A stretch of DNA of 64,000 nucleotides from Planctomycetota bacterium (GTDB lineage Bacteria > Planctomycetota > Phycisphaerae > Phycisphaerales > UBA1924). Below the pieces are notes generated by a model, which worked only from the letters and a program-made list of their open reading frames with translations, was not told the origin of the DNA and did not search any database. The DNA is taken from assembly GCA_963204725.1 (NCBI GenBank), contig CAUJHH010000064.1:43125-107124 (forward strand), read 5' to 3'. The position numbers and the translations under genes were made by a program. This document shows, in pieces, positions 56,446-64,000 of this stretch; within the stretch, counting starts at the first letter, position 1, and every line of letters begins with the position of its first letter.

Positions 56446-57156
56446 ATGACCTCCCCCACCTCCCCAATCGCCATCATCACCGGCGCCGGCTCTGGCATCG
56501 GACTCGCGACATCCCAACTCCTGGCCGCTGAAGGCTGGACGATCGCTTTGGCCGGACGCCGCGCCGAAGCTCTCAACGCGGCCGCAGCGACGCTCCCCGG
56601 AAGCTCGCACCTCTGCATCCCCGCCGACATCAGCGAGCCCGACGCCTGCGGCGAACTCGTTCGCCAGACGATCGCCGCATTCGGCCGAATCGACGCGATC
56701 GTCAACAACGCCGGATTCGCACCGCTGCTCCCGATCGGCGACCACACGCCCGGTCTCATCCGCCAGACATTCGACATCAACACCCTTGGCCCCGCCAATC
56801 TGATCCTCGCCGCCTGGCCCCACATGCTCGTCCAACGCTCGGGCCGCATCGTCAACGTCTCGTCAATGGCGACGCTCGACCCCTTTCCCGGCTTCTTTGC
56901 CTACGCCGCCGCCAAGGCATCCGTGGAACTGATGGCCAAGTCGATCGCGAGAGAGGGCACGCGAGCCGGAATCAAGGCCTTCGCCGTCGCCCCCGGGGCA
57001 GTCGAAACCCCAATGCTCCGCTCAATCATTTCTGAGGATCTCGTCCCCGCCTCGAAGGCGCTCGCCCCGAGCATCGTCGCCGGAGTCATCGCCGATTGCG
57101 TCCTCGGTCGACGCGACACCGAGAACGGTCAGACGATCCGCGTCCCCAGCCCCTGA
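56446..57156 (+). CDS. Short-chain dehydrogenase/reductase
   Basis: This 236-residue NAD(P)-dependent oxidoreductase of the classical SDR family has cofactor motif TGAGSGIG (12-19), NNAG (87-90) and catalytic Ser140, Tyr153 and Lys157 (YAAAK). The Arg38-Arg39 pair after the second strand favours NADP(H). The substrate is not predictable. It is divergent from the solute-binding protein with a 69-bp gap, and is followed by the 38-residue membrane peptide. Confidence 0.92.
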   Translation: MTSPTSPIAIITGAGSGIGLATSQLLAAEGWTIALAGRRAEALNAAAATLPGSSHLCIPADISEPDACGELVRQTIAAFGRIDAIVNNAGFAPLLPIGDHTPGLIRQTFDINTLGPANLILAAWPHMLVQRSGRIVNVSSMATLDPFPGFFAYAAAKASVELMAKSIAREGTRAGIKAFAVAPGAVETPMLRSIISEDLVPASKALAPSIVAGVIADCVLGRRDTENGQTIRVPSP

Positions 57157-57294
57157 GCCGGCTCCCTCCTTCCGATTCTGAGCCGCATTTCATCCGGGGC
57201 TCATCGTCTCCCACACCCTCAATCGCATACTCCATGTGAACCGCGACGCGTCGCGCCCATGTGCCGCGCACGCGCCCTCCCGAAAGGATCTCAC

Positions 57295-57411
57295 ATGAAC
57301 AAGGCAATCAAGGCTGGCATCGCAGGGTTCGCCGCATGGAAATGGGGAGGCGGCGTCTTCGGCACCATCATCCTTTTCCTCATCGTCTTCTATCTCCTCG
57401 GCTACCTCTGA
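57295..57411 (+). CDS. 38-residue single-helix membrane peptide
   Basis: A short frame starts at ATG 57295 with a clear GAAAGGA site 6 bp upstream. It encodes 38 residues: a Lys-containing amphipathic N-terminus (MNKAIKAGIAGFAAWKWGG) and one hydrophobic helix (IILFLIVFYLLGYL). It ends with TGA at 57411. Codon use and the ribosome site make it a credible gene. Its function is unknown; small membrane peptides often modulate a larger membrane protein. Confidence 0.7.
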   Translation: MNKAIKAGIAGFAAWKWGGGVFGTIILFLIVFYLLGYL

Positions 57412-57540
57412 TCTCCGCGTTACTCAGCACCGCGGCTCGAGTGCTTCCACGTCCCCAATCGGGCCCGTGCCACGCCAACCAATGAGCCTGATTCAAGCAT
57501 CGGTCACGCTCGTTCCACGCCGCCCCGGGATCCTTCCATC

Positions 57541-58062
57541 ATGATCCAGTCACACAGCAACATCGAGCCGGCCGAGCCCGACGACATCTGGCTCTGGCTG
57601 CGTCTTCTCGGCTGGGACACGCCACTGCTCGAGCGCCCCGCGCGAACCAACGTGGCGGAAGCCGACTTCGCAGAGGGCAACGAGTCACGCCCGCGCCCTT
57701 GCCGGCTCGGGTTCGCCGACACCAACCCGAGCCGTGCTCAGTCAGATCGCCCGCTCACACTGGAAGAAGAGCAGTCGCTCGGCCATGCCATCATCTCACG
57801 CCAGTGCGCCCACGCCAAGGACCGGCTCTTCGCGGCTGGCCTCCCCACGCTCGCCCGAGTTGTCAACGCCTACGAGCACCGGGGGCTTTCAACCTCCGAG
57901 CTGCTCGAACACGGCGCACGCGGCCTCCGCGACGCCGTGAACAACTACGACCCCGTCCCCGGCGTTCGCTTCAGCACCATCGCCTCGTGGTGGATCAAAC
58001 ACAGGATCAAGCGAGCCATGTCCGAGCACCGCGCTGCCCGTGCGATGTCCCACCCGACATAA
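57541..58062 (+). CDS. Sigma-70 region-2-only protein
   Basis: This 173-residue protein carries a recognisable sigma-70 core: a region 1.2-like RPLTLEEEQSLG (70-81), then region 2 at about 90-161 with GLSTSELLEHGARGLRDAV and FSTIASWWIKHRIKRAM, the -10-binding and core-binding helices. Regions 3 and 4 are absent, so it cannot contact a -35 box. Family members of this size are rare; it could be a truncated sigma factor, a regulator that competes for RNA polymerase, or a decayed gene. The first 65 residues are acidic and unlike sigma 1.1. Confidence 0.72.
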   Translation: MIQSHSNIEPAEPDDIWLWLRLLGWDTPLLERPARTNVAEADFAEGNESRPRPCRLGFADTNPSRAQSDRPLTLEEEQSLGHAIISRQCAHAKDRLFAAGLPTLARVVNAYEHRGLSTSELLEHGARGLRDAVNNYDPVPGVRFSTIASWWIKHRIKRAMSEHRAARAMSHPT

Positions 58063-58076
58063 CGATCCAACGCTTC

Positions 58077-58877
58077 TCACGACACGCAGATCCGGCCCTC
58101 GAGATACATTACGCAGTGCCCGCCGATCTTCACCCGATCGCCCGCCATCTCGCAGAACAGCTCCCCGCCCCGCTTCGACACCTGGTGACCCGTCACGCTC
58201 GCCTTTCCCAACCGCTTCGACCAATAGGGCGCGAGCGTGCAGTGCGCAGAACCCGTCACAGGATCCTCAGGGATCCCTACACGCGGCGCAAACACGCGGC
58301 TCACAAAGTCGTGCCCCGCACCCGGCGCCGTGGCAATGACGCACACGCACTCGATCTCTGCAAGTCTCCCCATGTCCGGCGCAAGCTCGTGAACGTCTCG
58401 CTTGTTCTCAAAGACCGCCATCACATCGCGGCTCTTGTACGCCTCGACCGGCCGCCTCCCGAGCGCAGCCGCCAAGGCATCATCCACCGCAACCGGCTCG
58501 CCCGGACGCGACGGGAAGTCGAGCACCGTCAGGTCGCCCCTGCGCTCCACAGGCAGCGGTCCGCTCTTGCTGTCGAACACGATCCGGTGTGATCGCTCGC
58601 CGACACTGTGCCAGAGCACGTGCGCCGCCGCCAGCGTCGCGTGCCCGCAAAGCTCAACCTCAACCGAAGGCGTGAACCAACGGATGTGGTACCTCGCCTC
58701 CCCCTCGCTCTCTTCGGCCGAGCGCACGACGAACGCCGTCTCCGAGAGATTCGCCTCCGCCGCGATCGACTGCATCCGCTCGTCCGGCAGCCAACTCTCC
58801 AGAGGCACCACGCCCGCCGGATTGCCGTGGAACGCCCGTCTCGTGAACGAATCGACCTGGAAGAACTGCAAGTGCAT
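58077..58877 (-). CDS. PhzF family isomerase/epimerase
   Basis: This 266-residue protein belongs to the PhzF superfamily (diaminopimelate-epimerase fold). The start FQVDSFTRRAFHGNPAGVV, the catalytic Glu in NLSETAFV, CGHATLAAAHVLW and the C-terminal DPVTGSAHCTLAPYW all match. PhzF in phenazine producers isomerises DHHA, but no phz genes are here, so the substrate is unknown. It converges on the sigma-like gene with a 14-bp gap and is divergent from the CoiA-like gene. Confidence 0.93.
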   Translation of the reverse strand: MHLQFFQVDSFTRRAFHGNPAGVVPLESWLPDERMQSIAAEANLSETAFVVRSAEESEGEARYHIRWFTPSVEVELCGHATLAAAHVLWHSVGERSHRIVFDSKSGPLPVERRGDLTVLDFPSRPGEPVAVDDALAAALGRRPVEAYKSRDVMAVFENKRDVHELAPDMGRLAEIECVCVIATAPGAGHDFVSRVFAPRVGIPEDPVTGSAHCTLAPYWSKRLGKASVTGHQVSKRGGELFCEMAGDRVKIGGHCVMYLEGRICVS

Positions 58878-58911
58878 ACTCTCTCCTCAACGACCTTCAA
58901 AGAGACGCTGC

Positions 58912-59787
58912 ATGTGGGAATTCGCAGTAACTGTAGATGGGCGGCGGATCCCTGCCACTCCTGAATGGAAGCAGATCGCCGCGTTGTGTGAGCTTTGCCG
59001 TTCCCCAGTCATCGCGCACTGCGGCAAGATTCGTAATTGGCACTGGCAGCACGCCAGCGGTGCTGAATGCGACTCGTGGCATGAACCCGAGACGGCTTGG
59101 CATCGTGCTTGGAAGTCGTACGCGAAGCCTGATCGTCGAGAACAGGTCATCCGATCAGCGAGTGTTGCTCATCGGGCAGACGTCTTGGGGATGGATGGCA
59201 CCCTTGATCGCGTCATTGAACTTCAACACTCTCTGTTGGATGCTAACGAAATAGACCGCCGGAACCACTTTTACAACTCTAACTCTGCGCAGCGAGGGCT
59301 AACTTGGCTATTCGACTCTTCGGCATTCATGGACCGGGTAGACCTGCTTGAGCCCGCCGAGTCCTCCAGAGTAATCAAGAAGCACTTCGGTGATCTGAAT
59401 GTTTCGACAAAGTTGGCATTTCGTTGGCGACATCCCCGGCCGACCCACAGCGTCGCAGTCAAGAGCGCGCGGGTCTACTGGGATTTCGGAGCAAGTGCAA
59501 TGCTCAAAGTGGAAAAGACTTCTCCGCGTGATTCGTCAATCGGGTATGCGACCGTGATGTCCACTTGGGACTTTATTCTGTATGAGTATGGCTCGGCCGC
59601 TCATTCTGAGGTGCTGCTGCCCATGCTTGAATCACCTACGCCCTACTTCTCGTCCGACTCGCGATTCCAGCTCTACCACGGCGAACTTGAAGCGGCGGCC
59701 TTGAGGCTCAAACGGCTTCTCAAGGGCGACCCCCTGTACAACAAGCAAGACGAGCATCCGCTGCTCTTCAGCTCTCACGATCGTTAG
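58912..59787 (+). CDS. CoiA-like competence/nuclease protein
   Basis: This 291-residue protein resembles the CoiA family of competence-associated nucleases. A cysteine pair and histidines at 26-52 (CELCRSPVIAHC, then HWQH) suggest a zinc motif, followed by HEPETAWHRAWKSY. A PD-(D/E)xK nuclease core shows Asp90 in HRADVL and Glu103-x-Gln105 in VIELQ. Its base composition is lower in GC than its neighbours (27 of 60 bases in 59221-59280), which suggests recent acquisition. Its last codon overlaps the end of aspS by 4 bp. It may act in DNA processing or defence. Confidence 0.78.
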   Translation: MWEFAVTVDGRRIPATPEWKQIAALCELCRSPVIAHCGKIRNWHWQHASGAECDSWHEPETAWHRAWKSYAKPDRREQVIRSASVAHRADVLGMDGTLDRVIELQHSLLDANEIDRRNHFYNSNSAQRGLTWLFDSSAFMDRVDLLEPAESSRVIKKHFGDLNVSTKLAFRWRHPRPTHSVAVKSARVYWDFGASAMLKVEKTSPRDSSIGYATVMSTWDFILYEYGSAAHSEVLLPMLESPTPYFSSDSRFQLYHGELEAAALRLKRLLKGDPLYNKQDEHPLLFSSHDR

Positions 59788-61631
59788 GTCGTCAGCGTGC
59801 TCTTGACGTGCAGCTCCTTCAACTGCTCGTCCGTCACCTGGCTCGGTGCCTTCGTCATCAGGTCCTGGCCCGTCTGCGTCTTCGGGAACGCGATCACCTC
59901 GCGGATGTTGTCGGTCCCGACAAAGTTCATCACCAGACGGTCGAGTCCGAACGCGATGCCGCCGTGCGGCGGCGCGCCGAACTGCAGCGCCTCCAGCAGG
60001 AAGCTGAACTTCTCCTTCGCCGACTCGGGTGTGAGCCCCAGCAGTTGGAAGACCTTGCTCTGCGCCTTCTGGTCGTGGATACGCACCGATCCGCCCGCGA
60101 TCTCCTGCCCGTTGAGCACGATGTCGTACCCCGCCGACACGATCTGCGCGATCGTGTCCTCGTCGTTGACATCCGCCTTCACGAACGCCTCAAGTTGATC
60201 GTCCCTCGGGCTCGTGAACGGGTGGTGCATCGCGACCCAGCGGTTCGTCTCCTTGTCCCGCTCGAACATCGGGAAGTCGACGACCCACAGGAAGTTCCAC
60301 GGTCCGCCCTCGGCGCCGGACTTCGGCACCATCCCCATGTCCCGCGCGACCTTCTGACGCAGCTCGCCCAGCGACTTGGTCGCGACGCTGTAGAGGTCCG
60401 ACACAAAGAGCACCGTGTCGCCGGGCTGGAGCCCGAGCGCCGCCGTCAGCTCCTCACGCACCGGCTCCAGGAACTTCGCGACGCCCGTCTCGAACACGCC
60501 CTGCGCGTTCACCTTGACGACCGCCACGCCACCCGCGCCGAATCCTCTCACATACTCGTTGTACCCGTCGGTCATCTTCCGCGTCAGCTTCTCCGCACCC
60601 CCCGGCACGCGGATCGCCTTCACGACGCCCCGGTGCGCGCTGTACCTCGGACGCTCCTGCCCCTTGGCAAGCACATCCTTGAAGAAGCCGACCTCCGTCT
60701 TCGCCGCGATCTCGGAGATATCCGCGATCTCCAGCCCGTACCTCGTATCCGGCCGATCGATGCCGAACCGCTCCATCGCCTCGCGATACGTCATCTGCTG
60801 CATCGGAGGCACATCGACGCCCGCGATCTCCTTCCAGAGCCGCCGCACGAACCCCTCCATCATCTCCATCACGTGCTCACGACGCACGAACGACATCTCA
60901 AGATCGATCTGCGTGAACTCCGCCTGCCGATCCGCGCGCGGGTCCTCATCCCTGAAGCAGCGGCAGATCTGCATGTACCTGTCGCATCCTGCCACCATCA
61001 GGATCTGCTTGAAAAGCTGCGGGCTCTGCGGCAGTGCATACCACGACCCCGGGATGTGCCGGTTCGGCACCAGGAACTCGCGCGCGCCTTCAGGCGTGCT
61101 CTTGTAGAGAATCGGTGTCTCCACCTCAAGGAACCCGTTCTCGTCGAAGTACCGGCGCGTCGTCTGGTACACCCGATGCCGCACACCCAGGATCTGCTGC
61201 GCCCTCGGCCGTCGCAGATCGATGTACCTGTGCGTGAGCCGCAGCTCCTCGTTCGCCATCTTCCCGCCCGACGGGCCATCATCGGGCAGGATCGGCGGGT
61301 TCGCGGTCTTGTTCAGAACCTCGAGCTTCTCGACCACCACCTCGACCTTGCCCGTGATCAGCTTCGGGTTCTCGCCCCCGACGCGGATGCGCACCTTCCC
61401 CTCGATCGCGACCACATCCTCGTTCCGAAGGTGGTCCGCGGTCTCGAGCACATCCTTCGGCAGATCCTCACCATCGAAGACCACCTGCGTCAGCCCGTAC
61501 CGATCGCGCAGATCGATGAAGACCAGCCCGGTGCCGTGGCCCCGGTAGCCGTTGACCCATCCGTTCAATCGAACGGTCTGGCCGACGTGGGAATCTCGAA
61601 GCTCGCCGCAGGTGTGGGTTCGCCGAAGCAT
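59784..61631 (-). CDS. aspS: Aspartyl-tRNA synthetase
   Basis: This 615-residue class II enzyme charges tRNA-Asp (possibly also tRNA-Asn, as in many bacteria). It has the anticodon-binding OB-fold GWVNGYRGHG at the N-terminus, motif 2 (FRDEDPRADRQAEFTQIDLEMSF), the bacterial GAD insertion, and motif 3 (GIAFGLDRLVM). The ATG at 61631 follows a CAGGAA site. The window cannot show whether a gatCAB amidotransferase is present. It is convergent with the CoiA-like gene. Confidence 0.97.
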   Translation of the reverse strand: MLRRTHTCGELRDSHVGQTVRLNGWVNGYRGHGTGLVFIDLRDRYGLTQVVFDGEDLPKDVLETADHLRNEDVVAIEGKVRIRVGGENPKLITGKVEVVVEKLEVLNKTANPPILPDDGPSGGKMANEELRLTHRYIDLRRPRAQQILGVRHRVYQTTRRYFDENGFLEVETPILYKSTPEGAREFLVPNRHIPGSWYALPQSPQLFKQILMVAGCDRYMQICRCFRDEDPRADRQAEFTQIDLEMSFVRREHVMEMMEGFVRRLWKEIAGVDVPPMQQMTYREAMERFGIDRPDTRYGLEIADISEIAAKTEVGFFKDVLAKGQERPRYSAHRGVVKAIRVPGGAEKLTRKMTDGYNEYVRGFGAGGVAVVKVNAQGVFETGVAKFLEPVREELTAALGLQPGDTVLFVSDLYSVATKSLGELRQKVARDMGMVPKSGAEGGPWNFLWVVDFPMFERDKETNRWVAMHHPFTSPRDDQLEAFVKADVNDEDTIAQIVSAGYDIVLNGQEIAGGSVRIHDQKAQSKVFQLLGLTPESAKEKFSFLLEALQFGAPPHGGIAFGLDRLVMNFVGTDNIREVIAFPKTQTGQDLMTKAPSQVTDEQLKELHVKSTLTT

Positions 61632-61776
61632 GTGGTTCCTGATCGCCTTTCGCCTATTCGTTCCAAACGCCGCGCCGCCATATCCATACAAGGGATGCGC
61701 AGCCGAGAAACGGCCCGAAGTCTAGGTCGGGCCGATCCCTCGCCAACCGATTCCGATGCTCACCGGTCGACCTCGC

Positions 61777-62958
61777 TCAGACCTCAACCACCATCGCCAC
61801 CGCGTTCCCGCCGCCCAGGCACAGGGCCGCCACGCCCCGCTTCCCGCCCGTCCGTCGGAGCTGGTGGATCAAGGTCGTCAGCACCCGCGCCCCGGATCCG
61901 CCGATCGGGTGGCCGAGCGCGACGCCGCCGCCGCAGATGTTGAGCTTCTCCTCCGAGATCTTCAGCTCCTTGATGTTGCACAGCACCTGAGCCGCGAACG
62001 CCTCGTTGATCTCGAAGAGGTCAATATCCGACATGTTCAGCCCGGCGCGATCGACCGCGCCCCGCACGCCCTCGATCGGAGCCGCGAAAATGTCCTTCGG
62101 GTCCACGCCGTGCGTGTGGTACGACAGGATCTTGGCCATGGGCTTCACGCCCATCTCCTCCGCCGCGATCGTCGAGCACACAGCAATCGCCGCCGCCCCG
62201 TCCGAGATCTGCGACGCGTTTCCCGCCGTCACGGTCCCGTCCTTCGTGAACACAGCCCGCAGCTTCGCGAGCCCCTCCGCCGTGGACTCCGCCCGGATTC
62301 CCTCGTCCGCCGAAACACCCGGCGAGCGTTTGTCCATGCACTGCTCACCCGTCAACGCGACGATCTCGCCCTTGAACCAACCCTCTTTCGTCGCCGTCGC
62401 CGCCCGCTGGTGGCTCTGCGCGCTGAAGCGGTCCTGGTCCTCGCGCGAGATCCCGTACTTCTGCGCGATGTGGTCCGCCGCGTTCCCCATCGCCCACCCC
62501 TCGAACGCACACGTCAGCCCGTCGAACTGCATGTGATCTTTCATCTCCGCGTTGCCGAACTTCACGCCCTCGCGCACATGCGCCAGGTGCGGCGCGGCGG
62601 TCATATTCTCAAAGCCGCCCGCGATCACGACGTTGTTGTCTCCCGCCTTGATCGACTGAGCCGCCAGCATCACCGCCTGCAAGCCCGATCCGCACACCTT
62701 GTTGATCGTCTGAGCGCTGATGGTCGTCGGAAGCCCCGACTTCACCGCTGCCTGACGCGCCGGGTTCTGCCCCAGCCCCGCTTGCAGCACGCACCCCATG
62801 ATCACCTCATCCACCTTCCCCTTCACCGCCGGCGCCTCGTCGAACACCGCCTTGATCGCGTACGACCCCAGCACTGGCGACGGCACCTTGGAGAGACCGC
62901 CAAAGAACTTGCCAATCGGTGTCCGCTTCGCGGCGACAATCACGGGCTGCTTCGACAT
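61777..62958 (-). CDS. Acetyl-CoA acetyltransferase (thiolase)
   Basis: This 393-residue thiolase has the acyl-binding Cys89 in NKVCGSGLQAV, the His of GGGVALGHPIGGSG and the second Cys of AALCLGGG, all at the expected places. Its length and the N-terminus (PVIVAAKRTPIGKF) match the biosynthetic acetoacetyl-CoA thiolases. The role may be in ketone-body, polyhydroxyalkanoate or isoprenoid metabolism. The ATG at 62958 has TGGAGAA upstream. It is divergent from the CPBP protease and lies 145 bp upstream of aspS. Confidence 0.94.
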   Translation of the reverse strand: MSKQPVIVAAKRTPIGKFFGGLSKVPSPVLGSYAIKAVFDEAPAVKGKVDEVIMGCVLQAGLGQNPARQAAVKSGLPTTISAQTINKVCGSGLQAVMLAAQSIKAGDNNVVIAGGFENMTAAPHLAHVREGVKFGNAEMKDHMQFDGLTCAFEGWAMGNAADHIAQKYGISREDQDRFSAQSHQRAATATKEGWFKGEIVALTGEQCMDKRSPGVSADEGIRAESTAEGLAKLRAVFTKDGTVTAGNASQISDGAAAIAVCSTIAAEEMGVKPMAKILSYHTHGVDPKDIFAAPIEGVRGAVDRAGLNMSDIDLFEINEAFAAQVLCNIKELKISEEKLNICGGGVALGHPIGGSGARVLTTLIHQLRRTGGKRGVAALCLGGGNAVAMVVEV

Positions 62959-63100
62959 CACGCTTCTCCAATCGCTGGGAATCAAACCAAAAAGACACCA
63001 AGAACCGCGGCACCCGCCGCCCCCCAAGCTGGCCACCGGATCCGTCGTACTCTAGGCGTTCGCACACCCCCTCTGAACGCCACGAAAGCCCCCACGTCTG

Positions 63101-63832
63101 ATGCAGCCCGAGCACCAAGCGATACCCGCCGAATCCGCCTCGGAACACCCACGCCGCTCATGGCGCCGCGCCGCCGATCTCCCCCATTCTCTCCTCGCGC
63201 TCGAACTCCTGCTCCTCTTCGTCGCCGGGCCGATCGCCTACTTCCGCTTCATCTCCGAGCCCGCCATGCTCTTCCCCGCTCTCTGGGCGTTCTTCTTCTT
63301 CACACTCTCTCTGCTGCTCATCGACCCCTCATTCGATCGGCGCACCCTCTGGAACATCGCGGGCATGCGCCGCGAGCTCTCCCGCATCCTCATCACCTTC
63401 GCCGTTCTCGGCACGCTGCTGGTTGCCGCCGTGGCGATCTACGACCGTGCCGTCGTCGGCCCATCGATTCTCTTCTCACTCCCGCGTGAGAACCCCACCC
63501 TCTGGGCGATCATCATGCTCTTCTATCCCCTCGTCAGCGTCTACCCGCAGGAGGTCATCTGGCGTGCCTTCATGTTCCATCGATACGCGAAGCTCTTCCC
63601 CGCACGGACGCCCATCATCATCGCGAGTGCGCTCACCTTCGGCCACGCCCACATCGTCTTCCACAACTGGATCGCCGTCGCGCTCTGCATCATCGGCGGC
63701 CTGCTCTTCGCACGCTCATTCGGCCGCTCCCGATCCTCGCTCGCCTCTTGGATCGAGCACGCGCTCTACGGCTGCCTCGTCTTCACCGTCGGCATCGGAC
63801 ACTACTTCTACAGCGGCTCCGTCCACACCTGA
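63101..63832 (+). CDS. CPBP family intramembrane metalloprotease
   Basis: This 243-residue membrane protein has about six to seven hydrophobic helices and a CPBP (CAAX/Abi-type) core. Motif 1 reads Q150-E151-V-I-W-R155 where most members have EExxxR. Motif 2 is FGHAH with His182 and His184. A second nearby HNW may be the third motif. Family members cut prenylated or membrane substrates. The Gln substitution may mark a subfamily or a weakened site. It lies 28 bp upstream of the insertion-sequence end. Confidence 0.8.
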   Translation: MQPEHQAIPAESASEHPRRSWRRAADLPHSLLALELLLLFVAGPIAYFRFISEPAMLFPALWAFFFFTLSLLLIDPSFDRRTLWNIAGMRRELSRILITFAVLGTLLVAAVAIYDRAVVGPSILFSLPRENPTLWAIIMLFYPLVSVYPQEVIWRAFMFHRYAKLFPARTPIIIASALTFGHAHIVFHNWIAVALCIIGGLLFARSFGRSRSSLASWIEHALYGCLVFTVGIGHYFYSGSVHT

Positions 63833-63860
63833 CTCGTCCGCCACAGCCCCCACTCACCCT

Positions 63861-64000
63861 AGCAGGCTGTTGAACAATGGCCGACCCAGTGGGGTTTGAG
63901 CCGGTCCAGCGGCATCACCTTTGGTTGATCGGCTCGTGGACCCGGTTCACCGGGCCAGCAGGTTTCTCATCCGCACAAGGTTGTACGCGGCGGCCGCGAG
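63861..64000 (-). mobile_element. Insertion sequence end (IS1182/IS5-like), partial
   Basis: The sequence AGCAGGCTGTTGAACAATGG at 63861-63880 resembles the terminal inverted repeats of IS5/IS1182-type elements, and a transposase C-terminus follows on the minus strand. The element runs past the window edge, so its other end, target repeat and family are not visible. It lies 28 bp after the CPBP gene. Confidence 0.55.
63947..64000 (-). CDS. Transposase C-terminus, partial
   Basis: Read from the window edge, the minus strand encodes LAAAAYNLVRMRNLLAR and then TGA at 63947-63949. The AAYNLVRMRNLL pattern is typical of the end of IS5/IS1182-type transposases. Only 17 residues are visible, so the assignment rests on this pattern and on the flanking inverted-repeat-like sequence. 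Confidence 0.55.
   Translation of the reverse strand, partial: LAAAAYNLVRMRNLLAR

Noticed and set aside
59808..61943. Very long plus-strand frame opposite aspS
   Set aside because: It is a codon-bias shadow of aspS, rich in Arg, His and Leu, with no recognisable motif.
61756..63489. Long plus-strand frame opposite the thiolase and into the CPBP gene
   Set aside because: It overlaps two clear genes and has the composition of an antisense shadow.

Overview
The window is GC-rich and densely coded, and it looks like a chromosomal segment of a planctomycete, most likely of class Phycisphaerae. The signs are two secreted proteins with the planctomycete N-terminal LEPR-type motif, a PEP-CTERM-like protein whose sorting tail reads PAPSA...GLGGL...RRRR, a fused SecDF, an eight-gene MoxR/DUF58/VWA (Bat) operon, and LPS-core enzymes (KdsB, HldD) that imply a Gram-negative outer membrane. 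No rRNA, tRNA or CRISPR was found. The taxonomic call is inference from gene content.

Region by region: (1) 1-5869 (+) is a three-gene set: a GAF-TM-HlyD adaptor (5' end outside the window), a PqqD-like/M50 metalloprotease/HlyD fusion, and a short SecA-like ATPase that stops just after the second nucleotide-binding fold. (2) 6021-14753 (+) is the Bat-type operon, whose genes mostly overlap by 4 bp. (3) 14783-19268 holds two divergent LEPR proteins sharing a C-terminal domain of about seven repeats (a predicted beta-propeller); one carries a cyclophilin domain. (4) 19272-24507 (-) has an amidohydrolase followed by a very large M14 carboxypeptidase/S9 peptidase fusion. (5) 24710-25417 (+) is the PEP-CTERM-like protein, with a readable promoter and a perfect 12-bp hairpin downstream. 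(6) 25482-28818 (-) has a sarcosine-oxidase-like flavoenzyme and a DUF2339 membrane protein.

(7) 28915-39888 (-) is a long co-directional run: Nudix hydrolase, site-2 protease, rhomboid, tgt, yajC, secDF, a LysM protein, hldD and a UDP-glucuronate decarboxylase. It combines the classical tgt-yajC-secDF block with two intramembrane proteases and envelope-sugar enzymes. (8) 39943-44750 has eno, an unlinked PhoU, gcvT (TTG start), panC and a PilZ-like protein. (9) 44854-46835 has a glycosyltransferase, a small zinc-ribbon ORF and an unknown protein. (10) 46841-56376 has kdsB and a divergent pyrG, a TPR protein, def, cinA, pyk and an orphan solute-binding protein. (11) 56446-64000 has an SDR enzyme, a 38-residue membrane peptide, a sigma-region-2-only protein, PhzF, a low-GC CoiA-like protein, aspS, a thiolase, a CPBP protease and the end of an insertion sequence.

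The best candidates for something undescribed are the GAF-HlyD / PqqD-M50-HlyD / truncated-SecA set, which looks like a dedicated export or processing machine, and the paired LEPR propeller proteins.
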